NCBI GenBank assembly: GCA_009691845.1
Contig: SIAJ01000015.1
Coordinates: 23,425-87,424 of the forward strand
Length of the DNA stretch: 64,000 nt
Source: Gemmataceae bacterium
Lineage (GTDB): Bacteria; Planctomycetota; Planctomycetia; Gemmatales; Gemmataceae
Direction of reading: 5' to 3'
A program made the translations under genes and the position numbers. The first letter of the stretch is position 1. Each line of letters starts with the position of its first letter. The notes under the pieces are model-generated. The model worked only from the letters and a program-made list of their open reading frames with translations, did not search any database and had not been told where the DNA came from. Positions 53,671 through 61,895 of the stretch are shown piece by piece.

Positions 53671-56016
53671 TTATTTCTTCCCCGCAAGCACATTCAATGT
53701 CAATTCCACATCCCGACTTCGCACCCGCACGGCGGGCAGTTTCGCATCGGGGGCCGCACTGGCATTCAATTTCAGCCCCTTGATCTCACCTGCGGCTGCG
53801 TTCGGCGGCAGAACAATTTTCATCACGAACTTCGATTGGAATGTCTTCACTGTTACCGCGTCTGCCCGAACTCCGGCAGGCAATCCTGTCAGAGTCAGTG
53901 CGACATCGCCGAAGAAACCGTACTGACGTTCGACGCGACCGACGACCTCAATCGTGGCTCCGGCTTTGGGATCGAGTGTGGCCTCCAGGCGTGGCGGGCT
54001 TTCCACCTTGATCAACACGGGTAGTTTGACCGCGAACGATCGCACCGGCGTGTACACGGTTGCCAGCACGGTTCGCTTGTCGGCAGTGAGGATCTCGGCC
54101 TGGACCGCAAGTTGATACGAATCGGCAGGCAGATCGGCTGGAACGAGGAGCGGCATGTCGCCATCGCCGACCTTGGCTCCGAGTTCGATCGCACGTTCCA
54201 CGCGAATGGCCGCGTTTGGGTTGGGCTGGTTGTTGAGGATCGGCGCAGCCTGGCTGGAGAGCAAGGTCAGTCGCACCGGCGTCGCGGGGTCGGGCCGTTT
54301 CACGCTCACGGGCAGAGAGAGCTTGCCGGCGGGCGGCAGTCCCGCGTCGGCAGCGAAATTGCGCCAGTCGATCGAGAACGACTCTAGCTTCTCGTTCGTT
54401 GCGGCGATGGCCAACTCACTGGCTAACCACGGCTGTAACTTCTCGAGCGCGTGGCCGCGTTGGACAACCGGACGTTCAATTCCAGTGTCCCCACGGCCTT
54501 TCCAATTGCTGATTGTCGCGTTCCCGCCGGTCGAGAGGGAGACATTGATGAGTGTGCCGTCCGATCCGGGTGGAATAATCGTGTTTTCCAGCTTCGACCC
54601 CGGCGGCAAGCCTTCGGCAGATAGAACGATTGGGCCCTTGCTGCCACGCCGTTCCACGAAGACGGGCACGAGACACCTTCCACCGACCGGCAGCGAAATT
54701 CGTTGGCTCGGCGTGAACAGGCGGAAGTCGCCGGGACTGTCGAGCTGAATGATCTCCGCAGTTAGCCGATAAATTCCGCGTGGACTGCCTCGACCTTGAG
54801 AATCGACGATGGCCACCTGGATTGCTGTTACCTTGTCGGGAACTGTGTACTCGATAACCGGATCGAGCGTGCCTGGCGAATCTTCCGCTCTCACCAGGTC
54901 TGCCCCCAGCTCGTTGCGAATGACGAAAGCAACGTCGATTGGCGAACCGAGGCGTTCAGCGAAGACTTCGAACTTGACACGGCTATTCGGCGTCACGGGG
55001 AGTCGATAGCGATCCTCCTCGTTCGGTGCCGCAAGTCGACCGCTGACGCCGAGCGGAAGTGCCGGCAATTCCTGGGGTTTTGCGCTCGCGGGGAGTTCAA
55101 GAACCTCAGTTCGATTGCTGGATTGCACGAATGGACGCGGGCCGCTCCAGGAGCTTTCTTTCGGCCACGGCAGCATCGCATAGGATCCACTCACGGGCGG
55201 AACATCGACCCGCACTTGCGGGCCTGGACCAATCAGTTCGACTGTCTTCGTGTCTTTGCCGATCACCGGCGGAAAAAATTGATCGGCCGAGTTCCACTGG
55301 CCTAACTTCAGCCGAAAGTGGCCCGGCGCAGGCCCGGCATATTCATGGTCGTGGACGGCTACTGTGTAAGTGCCATCGGACGGCAAAGTGGCCTCGATGC
55401 GCGTATCGCCAAGCAGTCCCGACGCTGGCCAAGACCAGGCGACTTGCCGGCGCTGCGGGCCATACAGGTGAAGCACGGGCCGCAACTTGCCGCCGAGCCG
55501 CTGAGACTCAACTTCGATGATAATTTTTTGGCCGGCTTTCCCAGCGAAACTGGTTTCCGCGATGCTGCTGCCGGCAACGGATCCTGTTACTGCGATCTGC
55601 GACGATTCGAGTGATGGGGTGAGAGGCCGTTGAGAAAGCTTGTCGACGCCGATGAGCACAGGCAGGCTAACGCCCCCTTCAGTCACGAGGCGTAGGTTGT
55701 AGTAGCCAGGGGAAACCGCATCATCGAGTGTGACATCAATCGTGGCCTTCTTGTCCGTGCCACCCGGTTTGACTGTTTGCTTGGCGGCAAATGGGAGCAG
55801 CAGTTTGGGAGTCGTTCCGAAGCGGTCACCGTCGATGGTGAGGGTGGTGGTGCCGCCTACCTGCAGGCCACGGACGTTGATCGTTTGCAGATCGGGCTCT
55901 GCAGCGAAACAGGCCGACGTTGTGAACAACAGGAAAAGCCCGAAGCGTAGGCGAGGGGGAGAGATTTTTCCCTCGCTTACGCTTCGGGCTCTGAGTTGGA
56001 GAGTCATGGCGTTCAC
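53671..56016 (-). CDS. Large secreted PPC/Ig-like domain protein
   Basis: A 781-residue secreted protein and the middle gene of the DUF1501-PPC-DUF1553 operon. The leader is unusual: residues about 9-26 are encoded by a hairpin repeat (55937-55990), then a hydrophobic stretch (FGLFLLFTTSACFAA). An IPT/TIG-like segment (QVGGTTTLTIDGDRFG), a PPC-type domain (about 150-240, with GKAGQKIIIEVESQRLGGKL) and Ig-like modules follow. It resembles the other two PPC proteins here. GTG 56016 overlaps the preceding stop (GTGA); ATG 56007 three codons on is an alternative. The next gene starts 2 bp after its stop. Confidence 0.85.
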   Translation of the reverse strand: MNAMTLQLRARSVSEGKISPPRLRFGLFLLFTTSACFAAEPDLQTINVRGLQVGGTTTLTIDGDRFGTTPKLLLPFAAKQTVKPGGTDKKATIDVTLDDAVSPGYYNLRLVTEGGVSLPVLIGVDKLSQRPLTPSLESSQIAVTGSVAGSSIAETSFAGKAGQKIIIEVESQRLGGKLRPVLHLYGPQRRQVAWSWPASGLLGDTRIEATLPSDGTYTVAVHDHEYAGPAPGHFRLKLGQWNSADQFFPPVIGKDTKTVELIGPGPQVRVDVPPVSGSYAMLPWPKESSWSGPRPFVQSSNRTEVLELPASAKPQELPALPLGVSGRLAAPNEEDRYRLPVTPNSRVKFEVFAERLGSPIDVAFVIRNELGADLVRAEDSPGTLDPVIEYTVPDKVTAIQVAIVDSQGRGSPRGIYRLTAEIIQLDSPGDFRLFTPSQRISLPVGGRCLVPVFVERRGSKGPIVLSAEGLPPGSKLENTIIPPGSDGTLINVSLSTGGNATISNWKGRGDTGIERPVVQRGHALEKLQPWLASELAIAATNEKLESFSIDWRNFAADAGLPPAGKLSLPVSVKRPDPATPVRLTLLSSQAAPILNNQPNPNAAIRVERAIELGAKVGDGDMPLLVPADLPADSYQLAVQAEILTADKRTVLATVYTPVRSFAVKLPVLIKVESPPRLEATLDPKAGATIEVVGRVERQYGFFGDVALTLTGLPAGVRADAVTVKTFQSKFVMKIVLPPNAAAGEIKGLKLNASAAPDAKLPAVRVRSRDVELTLNVLAGKK
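55937..55990. repeat. Hairpin repeat inside PPC-protein leader
   Basis: Arms of 21 bp: AGCCCGAAGCGTAGGCGAGG (plus G) and CCCTCGCTTACGCTTCGGGC (plus T), one mismatch, separated by about 12 bp. It lies within codons 9-26 of the PPC protein. I recall the unit GCGTAAGCGAGGG as a frequent planctomycete repeat, translated as RSVSEG-type peptides. Confidence 0.75.
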
Positions 56017-57392
56017 GCGAATAACTGCCGAATGGGCTCGGCATCTACGAGGCGGACCGGGCGATCGCCTGGGCCGGGCATCGTGGTGGCATCGAGGTCG
56101 ATGCCCATTCCCTGGTAGATCGACGCGATAATCTGTGGCGGTTCAACCGGCGAATCGTTGGGTCGAGCCCCCGTCTTGTCGGTCGAGCCAACGACCTGGC
56201 CGCCGCGAATGTTGCCGCCGCACAGGAAGTTCGTCCAGGCGGCCGGGTAATGGTCTCGGCCGCCTCGCCCGTTCACCTGTGGAGTGCGTCCGAATTCACT
56301 CAACACGGCAACAACCGTTTCCTTGAGCAAGCCGCGTTGTTCCAAATCGGTGATCAGTGCAGTGAAGGCCCAATCGAACTGCGGGCACAGATGGCGTTCG
56401 TAATCGAGGTAGGTGTTGTTGAGCCCGCCGCCGTCCGCGTGCATGTCCCAGCACGATTGGCCGAAGACCGTGTCGAAGTGGTTTACGGTCACATACCGCA
56501 CGCCATTCTCGACCAGCCGGCGAGCCATCAGGCAGCTCTGGCCAAACGTGTTGCGGCCATAGCGATCGCGAAGAGTGTCCTTTTCTTCCGACAGATTGAA
56601 CGCCCGCTTCGCAGACGAAGAAGTCAGCAGCCGAAATGCTCGCTCGTACGAAGCATCGTGCATTTGCGTGCTTTTGGTCTCCGTGCGGCGTTGCAGTTCA
56701 TCAACTTGGTTCAACAGCCGCGTGCGGGCATCGAGCCGTGTGGCCGATTCGCCCGCAGGAACTTCAAGATCAGCTACCTTGAACTCGGGACGAGCCGGAT
56801 CGGAGTTCAGGAAGAAAGGTTCATGACCGCTTCCCAGGTAGCCTGCAGTTTGACCGTGCAGTGGACCAGCGCCCGTGTTGCCAATCGGTCCGGGCAGAAT
56901 CACGTTCGCAGGCAGGTCGCCACGCGAGCCGAACACGCGGGAAACAATGCTGCCGACGTGCGGCTTGATGCTATCGGCATTGAAGTCGTGGCCGGTCATC
57001 ATCCAGCGTTGGCCGTTTTCGTGCGTGGCACCGGTCTTGTGGTGCAGCGAACGGATCAACGCCACCTTATCCATCATCTTGGCCATGAGCGGAAAGTGCT
57101 CGCAGATGCGGACGCCGTTCACGTTGGTCTGGATCGGCTTGAACTTGCCGCGAATCTCGGCCGGCGCGTCCGGCTTCATGTCCCACGTATCGTGTTGTCC
57201 AGGCGAACCGACCAAGAAGATGGTGATGCAGTTCTTGATCTGCGCCGGCTTCTCCTTGATCGAGCCGTTGGCTTCGAGCTGGAACAGCGTGGGCAGCGAC
57301 ATTGCCGCCATCCCGGCCGTTCCCAATTGCAAGAAACTGCGGCGTGATACGCCATCGCACAGGGGAACTTTTTCGTTGCCGATGTTCAGCAT
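56013..57392 (-). CDS. DUF1501 family exported protein
   Basis: A 459-residue DUF1501 protein, first gene of the minus-strand triad. The leader is CDGVSRRSFLQLGTAGMAAM (twin arginine 16-17). Blocks: CITIFLVGSPGQHDTWDMKP, LIRSLHHKTGATHENG, QSCWDMHADGGGLNNT and VAVLSEFGRTPQV. GRDHYPAAWTNFLCGGNIRGG is near the C-terminus. ATG 57392 precedes the leader; the frame open to 57569 crosses a repeat and the neighbouring small gene and is rejected. The stop overlaps the start of the PPC gene. Confidence 0.92.
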   Translation of the reverse strand: MLNIGNEKVPLCDGVSRRSFLQLGTAGMAAMSLPTLFQLEANGSIKEKPAQIKNCITIFLVGSPGQHDTWDMKPDAPAEIRGKFKPIQTNVNGVRICEHFPLMAKMMDKVALIRSLHHKTGATHENGQRWMMTGHDFNADSIKPHVGSIVSRVFGSRGDLPANVILPGPIGNTGAGPLHGQTAGYLGSGHEPFFLNSDPARPEFKVADLEVPAGESATRLDARTRLLNQVDELQRRTETKSTQMHDASYERAFRLLTSSSAKRAFNLSEEKDTLRDRYGRNTFGQSCLMARRLVENGVRYVTVNHFDTVFGQSCWDMHADGGGLNNTYLDYERHLCPQFDWAFTALITDLEQRGLLKETVVAVLSEFGRTPQVNGRGGRDHYPAAWTNFLCGGNIRGGQVVGSTDKTGARPNDSPVEPPQIIASIYQGMGIDLDATTMPGPGDRPVRLVDAEPIRQLFA

Positions 57393-57411
57393 AATCGAAT
57401 CCTGAGAAAGT

Positions 57412-57466
57412 CGCCGTAGCGGGGGTCGGTCGAAGTCTCCCGCGTTCTGGCGAACGCGGCTACGCA
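57412..57466. repeat. Hairpin repeat, GTAGCCGC family, copy 2
   Basis: GCCGTAGCGGG and CGCGGCTACGC pair around CCGCGTTCTGGCGAACGCGG, an 8-bp perfect inner stem. It sits between the DUF1501 gene and a small gene. It is related to 49603-49675. Confidence 0.6.
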
Positions 57467-57475
57467 TCTCGCCGG

Positions 57476-57781
57476 TCAGACCTTCAAACTCACCTTGTTC
57501 GAAACCTCTACGAACTTGCTCTTCGTGAATTCGCCCGCAGGGTTCTTGGCATAGTCGAAATACTGCCACATTTGCAGCACGATTTCGTACTCACCGGGCG
57601 TCTTGTCCGAGAGTTCGTAGCTCGTATCGGCACGGGCGTTGACCGTGGCCACAACTTTGCCGTCGCGTCGCACGACCCATTGCAAACCCAGGCCCCAATC
57701 GTTAGTCACGTCGGAACGTGTGACCTTGCGGCCAGCGAGTTTGATCTCGGCTTTCGGTGTGCCTTCGTATTTCTGTTCCAT
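57476..57781 (-). CDS. Small conserved-looking hypothetical protein, 101 aa
   Basis: From ATG 57781 (GGAGA upstream) this 101-residue frame encodes a soluble, beta-rich chain without a leader. It contains GLQWVVRRDGKVVATVNARA and ADTSYELSDKTPGEYEIVLQ (Ig-like or fibronectin-like strands) and ends KFVEVSNKVSLKV. A rough match to the C-terminal modules of secreted planctomycete proteins is possible. No family is recognised. It lies between two DUF1501 genes and may be read with the one downstream. Confidence 0.65.
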   Translation of the reverse strand: MEQKYEGTPKAEIKLAGRKVTRSDVTNDWGLGLQWVVRRDGKVVATVNARADTSYELSDKTPGEYEIVLQMWQYFDYAKNPAGEFTKSKFVEVSNKVSLKV

Positions 57782-57796
57782 GTCAGTCTCCGAATG

Positions 57797-57857
57797 TAGT
57801 AGGCACACTCCGTGTGCCGTTCGAGTTCAAGTGACGGCATATGGAGTGTGCCTACTA
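57797..57857. repeat. Dispersed palindromic repeat, copy 4 (intergenic)
   Basis: Arms TAGTAGGCACACTCCGTGTG (continuing CCGT) and ACGGCATATGGAGTGTGCCT (continuing ACTA): the clearest copy, with two mismatches. It abuts the stop of the DUF1501 gene at 57858, so it may serve as a terminator there. Confidence 0.75.
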
Positions 57858-59255
57858 CTAAAGTCCTACCAATGGTGCGATCGGTGCCCCCTTCGACAAA
57901 GCAATCGGCCGATCCATCTGATCGTGCGTCTCGCCCGAAGGATCGATTCCCAGGCAGTGGTAAATCGTGGCTGTGAAGTCAGCAGGCGTAACCGGATTGA
58001 TAGCGGGATAGGCGGCATTCTTGTCCGATTGGCCGTAAACCTGGCCACCCTTTATGCCGCCGCCGGAAAACAGGACCGAGTAACATTCCGGCCAGTGTTC
58101 GCGGCCCGCATTGCTGCGGGTGATCTTCGGCGAACGGCCGAACTCTGCCGCGACGACGACGAGCGTTTCATCCAGTTGGCCGCTCTTGTCGAGATCGGTC
58201 ATCAGGGCGTGAAAAGCCTTATCGAACGGCGGAACCAATTCTTCCTTGTGGGCCGAGAAATTGTTCCAGTGCGTGTCCCAGGCAAAACCATTCGAACCTT
58301 GTGCGCGTTGCCAATTGCACTGCACCAGGCGGGCTCCTGAATCGAGCAGCCGTTTGCCGAGCATTACCGACTGGCCGAACAGGTTGCGGCCATAGCGTTC
58401 GCGTTCTTCTTTCGAGATGGCCGAGAGATCGACTGCCTTCTTCACGGCGGGCGAGGACAGCACATCGAGCGCACGAGCCTGGTTGTCCTTGATGGCCTGG
58501 CTCATCGCCAACTCGTTCAACTGGCTAGTCTGAGCATTGAGTTGATCAACCAGCGATAGCCGACGCTTCATCACGCTGGATTCAAGAGAAGCCGCCAGCG
58601 GGATGTGGTCGAGCTTGAAATCGTTGTCGTTCGGGTTGCCGCCAGTGAGTAGCGGATCGTACTTGCCGCCGAGTGCTCCCGCGAACTGCCCGGCCCGGCG
58701 ACCGCCGGCCACGTCCATGCGATGTGGCACGATGGCGAACGGAAACATCGGGCCTTTACCCGGCGCGAGCTTCGCCAGAACCGAGCCCATGTGCGGCATG
58801 TCGGCCCTGCTCATCGAATTCACATCCGGAACGGACCCCGGATACTGGTAGCCGGTAAACATCGAGTACGAGCCACGGCCATGATCGTTGTGATCGTGGA
58901 ACATCGTGCGAACTAGGGCGGACTTGTGCATCCACTTGGCAGCGTTCGGCAACAACTCCGAGAAACGTACCCCGCTTAACGAAGTCTGGATCGTCTTGAA
59001 CTCGCCACGAATATCTTCAGGTGCGTCCGGCTTGGGATCAAAGGTATCGAGCTGGGCAGGCCCGCCAGAGAGATAGAGGATAATGCAGTTCTTGGCTTTC
59101 CCGAACGATGCAGGTTTGCCAAGTGATTTCTTGGATTCAGACGAGAGTGCGGTGAGAGACGGCAGTCCGAGCCCCAAAAGCCCGAGGCCGCCCACGCGGA
59201 TCACCTCGCGGCGGTCCCAGCCAGCACAGGTAGAATCGTTAGGAATAAATGGCAT
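57858..59255 (-). CDS. DUF1501 family exported protein
   Basis: A 465-residue DUF1501 protein. The leader is GWDRREVIRVGGLGLLGLGLP (arginines 15-16), a twin-arginine-type signal. Blocks: CIILYLSGGPAQLDTFDPKP, LVRTMFHDHNDHGRGS, GFAWDTHWNNFSAHKE, VVVAAEFGRSPKI and GREHWPECYSVLFSGGGIKGG. The EFGRTP block is EFGRSP. It is divergent from the PPC-DUF1553 genes at 59386, so the two may share a regulatory region of about 130 bp. TTGACA at 59342 is a candidate -35 element on the plus strand, but no clear -10 box lies 17 bp downstream. Confidence 0.92.
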   Translation of the reverse strand: MPFIPNDSTCAGWDRREVIRVGGLGLLGLGLPSLTALSSESKKSLGKPASFGKAKNCIILYLSGGPAQLDTFDPKPDAPEDIRGEFKTIQTSLSGVRFSELLPNAAKWMHKSALVRTMFHDHNDHGRGSYSMFTGYQYPGSVPDVNSMSRADMPHMGSVLAKLAPGKGPMFPFAIVPHRMDVAGGRRAGQFAGALGGKYDPLLTGGNPNDNDFKLDHIPLAASLESSVMKRRLSLVDQLNAQTSQLNELAMSQAIKDNQARALDVLSSPAVKKAVDLSAISKEERERYGRNLFGQSVMLGKRLLDSGARLVQCNWQRAQGSNGFAWDTHWNNFSAHKEELVPPFDKAFHALMTDLDKSGQLDETLVVVAAEFGRSPKITRSNAGREHWPECYSVLFSGGGIKGGQVYGQSDKNAAYPAINPVTPADFTATIYHCLGIDPSGETHDQMDRPIALSKGAPIAPLVGL

Positions 59256-59385
59256 GTGGAGGTCTCAGCAGGCAGGCGGGAAGAACCAACGCCAGGAAGA
59301 AAGAATCGGCGATCCAGGCAGGAATCCTTGAGTTCCAACTTTTGACAGTGTAACATACCTCACGCCTGCTGCAATAGCCTGCCTC

Positions 59386-61797
59386 GTGCTTTTCCTCAAG
59401 CGACCTACCGTGACCCAACGCTACCTTTTCTCGTTCTTCGTGCTTCTGGTTGGCACGAGTGCGTACAGCCAAGGTTTTGTCGAGCGTATCGAGCCGCCAG
59501 TGGTCGAGCGAGGAAAGACAACTCGCGTGACTTTCGTCGGTCGGGATCTCCCCGGCGCGTCGAATGTATGGCATTCGCTGGATTCGACTGCGATTCAGGC
59601 CAAGGCCGTCGAGAGCGGACCATCGCGGGCTGTGTTCGATTTGATCGTTGCCAAGGATGCACCGGTCGGAATCTGCGGCGTCCGCGTGGCGACAAGAGAC
59701 GGGTTCAGCAACGCCCATCTCTTGCTCGTCGACGATCTGCCTGTTCGTGCGGCTTCGAGGAAGTTAGAGTTGCCGAGTGCGATCTGGAACACGTTCCAAG
59801 AGGCCACGGTTGATCGCTACGAAATTCAGCTGCCCAAGGGCCGCATGAGCTTCGAGATTGTCGGCAGTCGACTTGGCAAGGACGCGGACCCGCTGCTCAC
59901 GATCCGCGATGCGAAGGGGCGCCTTATTCTGGAACGCGATAACGACCCTGGCCTGTATTTCGACAGTCGCTTCGAACACGATTTCACGGAGGCAGGAACG
60001 TACACGGTTGAAGTTCGCGAGGCCCGCTATCGAGGTTCCGAACATCAACAGTACGTCTTGCGAATTGGCCGCTTCCCGGCCGGGCGAGTTGCGATTCCCT
60101 CGGCACTCCGCGTTGGGAAAAATGAACTTCGGTTGCCGGAAATCGCTGGCCCTGCCATTGCCGTGGAAGCGACCACGCGACAACCGGGCGCCTATATTGC
60201 GAACCTGCGTCGGCCCGGCGACGATGGCTCATCCTGGTTTCCAATCACCTCAACCGATGACGATGTGACGATTGGCAACAATTACAACGAGACGCGAGCG
60301 AAAGGTCTACGCTGGGCTTCGTCGCCCGCAACAACGCTGGCGTTTAACCTCTCGCCTCTGCGAGCGAATCCGTTTCTGGCACTCGACGCCCTGTTGCTCA
60401 CAGGTAAAGCCCAGGCGACTCCGGCCAAGGTGCCCGGTGTGTTGTGCGGCGTCCTGCGTACGCCCGGCGAACGTCAGGCTTTTCAGTTCGAACTGGCGAA
60501 GGGGCAGAAGATTGCCGTGCGTGCCGAGGCGAAGTCCCTGAACTCACCTGTCGATTTGGATGTGGTACTGGTCGACAAGGTTGGCCGTGAACAGCGGCGA
60601 GCGAACGAGGTCAAGGACGAGATCACCTTCGACTTCACGGCCCAGAACGCGGGAACCTATGGCATCATGGTTCGCGACCAACTCCGCGATGGCGGACCGG
60701 CCTTTGCCTATCGAATCACGGTTGTCGATGGATTGTTGCCGCCAGGTCTTTCCGCCGAGGTCGAAGGGCTGACCATTCCGCAAGGAACGTATCAGCCGAT
60801 TCCGATCACCGTCGCCCGCAACGGCCACGTTGGTCCGATTGCGTTGAAGCTGATCGGTGCGCCCCCGGGCGTCGTGCTCGTACCCGATTCGATTGCCGAA
60901 AACGAAAATGCGGTTGTCTGCCGAATCGAGGCGGTCGCCAGCACGCCTCTGGGTATCTATGCCCCGCAGATTATTGCCGAGGCGGGAAGCGTAAAAACGC
61001 TGGTGCGAACGCAGCCTCTCATCGACAAACGGCTCATTAATGTCGACTTGATTCTACATGCTCTGCGTGAGGATCAGACAAGGCTGCCGCCATCCCTGAC
61101 CGATCGGTTCGCCTTGCAGATCATGCCGCCGAGCCCGTTCACGATGGAGTTGCCGGAGAAGTCGATCACCTTGGCCCGGTACCAAAAATCAGGCGTGCCC
61201 GTCGTAACCACGCGTGAGAAGGGATTTGCAGAGCCCATCACGCTCACGGCCAAGGGCGGGCAAATTGCGGACAAGAACGAAGGGCGGACGCGAGTCTATG
61301 CCGAGTTCGCGGACGCAACCCCATCGACGTTAAGCGTGAATGGCGTTGTCGTCTCAAAAATCCTCTCGAACATCGGCAAAACGCGAATCGAGGTTTCCGC
61401 TACGGCAATTCACCAGGGGCGGCGCGTGACGTTGACCCGCACGTTTGAGCTGGACTTGACCACGGCATTCACAGTATCGGGTGAGCCGAAGAAGCTAGCG
61501 CTGCTGCCAGGCGAATCGGCCAAGATGCGCATCGTTGCTACGCGGGTGAAATCATTCGATGGAGATGTCCGTGTGGAATTGCCGCGTATCAACGGCCTGT
61601 CGATACCCGAGACCGTTGTCATTCCGAAAGGACAATCGGGGGTCAATGTGGAGATCCGCGTGCTGCCCGATGCGATGCCGAACCGGCACAACCTTCAGGG
61701 ACGAGCAACCAGCACTGTCGATGGATTTGAGGAAGAACAACGCGGCCAGTTTGTCGAGGTTGAAGTTCGTAAGGTGGAAGTACCGACGAAGAAATAG
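59386..61797 (+). CDS. Large secreted PPC/Ig-like domain protein
   Basis: An 803-residue secreted protein. The leader is LFSFFVLLVGTSAYSQG. An IPT/TIG segment (IEPPVVERGKTTRVTFVGRDL) comes first, then PPC-type domains (RYEIQLPKGRMSFEIVGSRL near 145, RQAFQFELAKGQKIAVRAEA near 365) and Ig-like modules to the C-terminus, ending EVEVRKVEVPTKK. The start is a GTG at 59386 or 59410; no ATG lies in that region. It is followed 98 bp later by the DUF1549/1553 gene. It is the third paralogue of this protein type in the window. Confidence 0.85.
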   Translation: MLFLKRPTVTQRYLFSFFVLLVGTSAYSQGFVERIEPPVVERGKTTRVTFVGRDLPGASNVWHSLDSTAIQAKAVESGPSRAVFDLIVAKDAPVGICGVRVATRDGFSNAHLLLVDDLPVRAASRKLELPSAIWNTFQEATVDRYEIQLPKGRMSFEIVGSRLGKDADPLLTIRDAKGRLILERDNDPGLYFDSRFEHDFTEAGTYTVEVREARYRGSEHQQYVLRIGRFPAGRVAIPSALRVGKNELRLPEIAGPAIAVEATTRQPGAYIANLRRPGDDGSSWFPITSTDDDVTIGNNYNETRAKGLRWASSPATTLAFNLSPLRANPFLALDALLLTGKAQATPAKVPGVLCGVLRTPGERQAFQFELAKGQKIAVRAEAKSLNSPVDLDVVLVDKVGREQRRANEVKDEITFDFTAQNAGTYGIMVRDQLRDGGPAFAYRITVVDGLLPPGLSAEVEGLTIPQGTYQPIPITVARNGHVGPIALKLIGAPPGVVLVPDSIAENENAVVCRIEAVASTPLGIYAPQIIAEAGSVKTLVRTQPLIDKRLINVDLILHALREDQTRLPPSLTDRFALQIMPPSPFTMELPEKSITLARYQKSGVPVVTTREKGFAEPITLTAKGGQIADKNEGRTRVYAEFADATPSTLSVNGVVVSKILSNIGKTRIEVSATAIHQGRRVTLTRTFELDLTTAFTVSGEPKKLALLPGESAKMRIVATRVKSFDGDVRVELPRINGLSIPETVVIPKGQSGVNVEIRVLPDAMPNRHNLQGRATSTVDGFEEEQRGQFVEVEVRKVEVPTKK

Positions 61798-61811
61798 CTT
61801 TTCGCATATGG

Positions 61812-61875
61812 CGGCAGGCCTCCAGTGCCTGTCGGGGTTTTCGGGAGATTAGGAACAGACCTCGAGGTCCGTTCC
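61812..61875. repeat. Double hairpin in PPC-DUF1553 gap
   Basis: GGCAGGCCTCCAGTGCCTGTC (about 61813-61832) and GGAACAGACC-TCGA-GGTCCGTTCC (61852-61875, 10-bp arms with one mismatch). It lies between the PPC stop and the ATG at 61896, and could attenuate or terminate transcription of the downstream gene. Confidence 0.55.
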
Positions 61876-61895
61876 CACGAGAAAAGGACTCCGAG

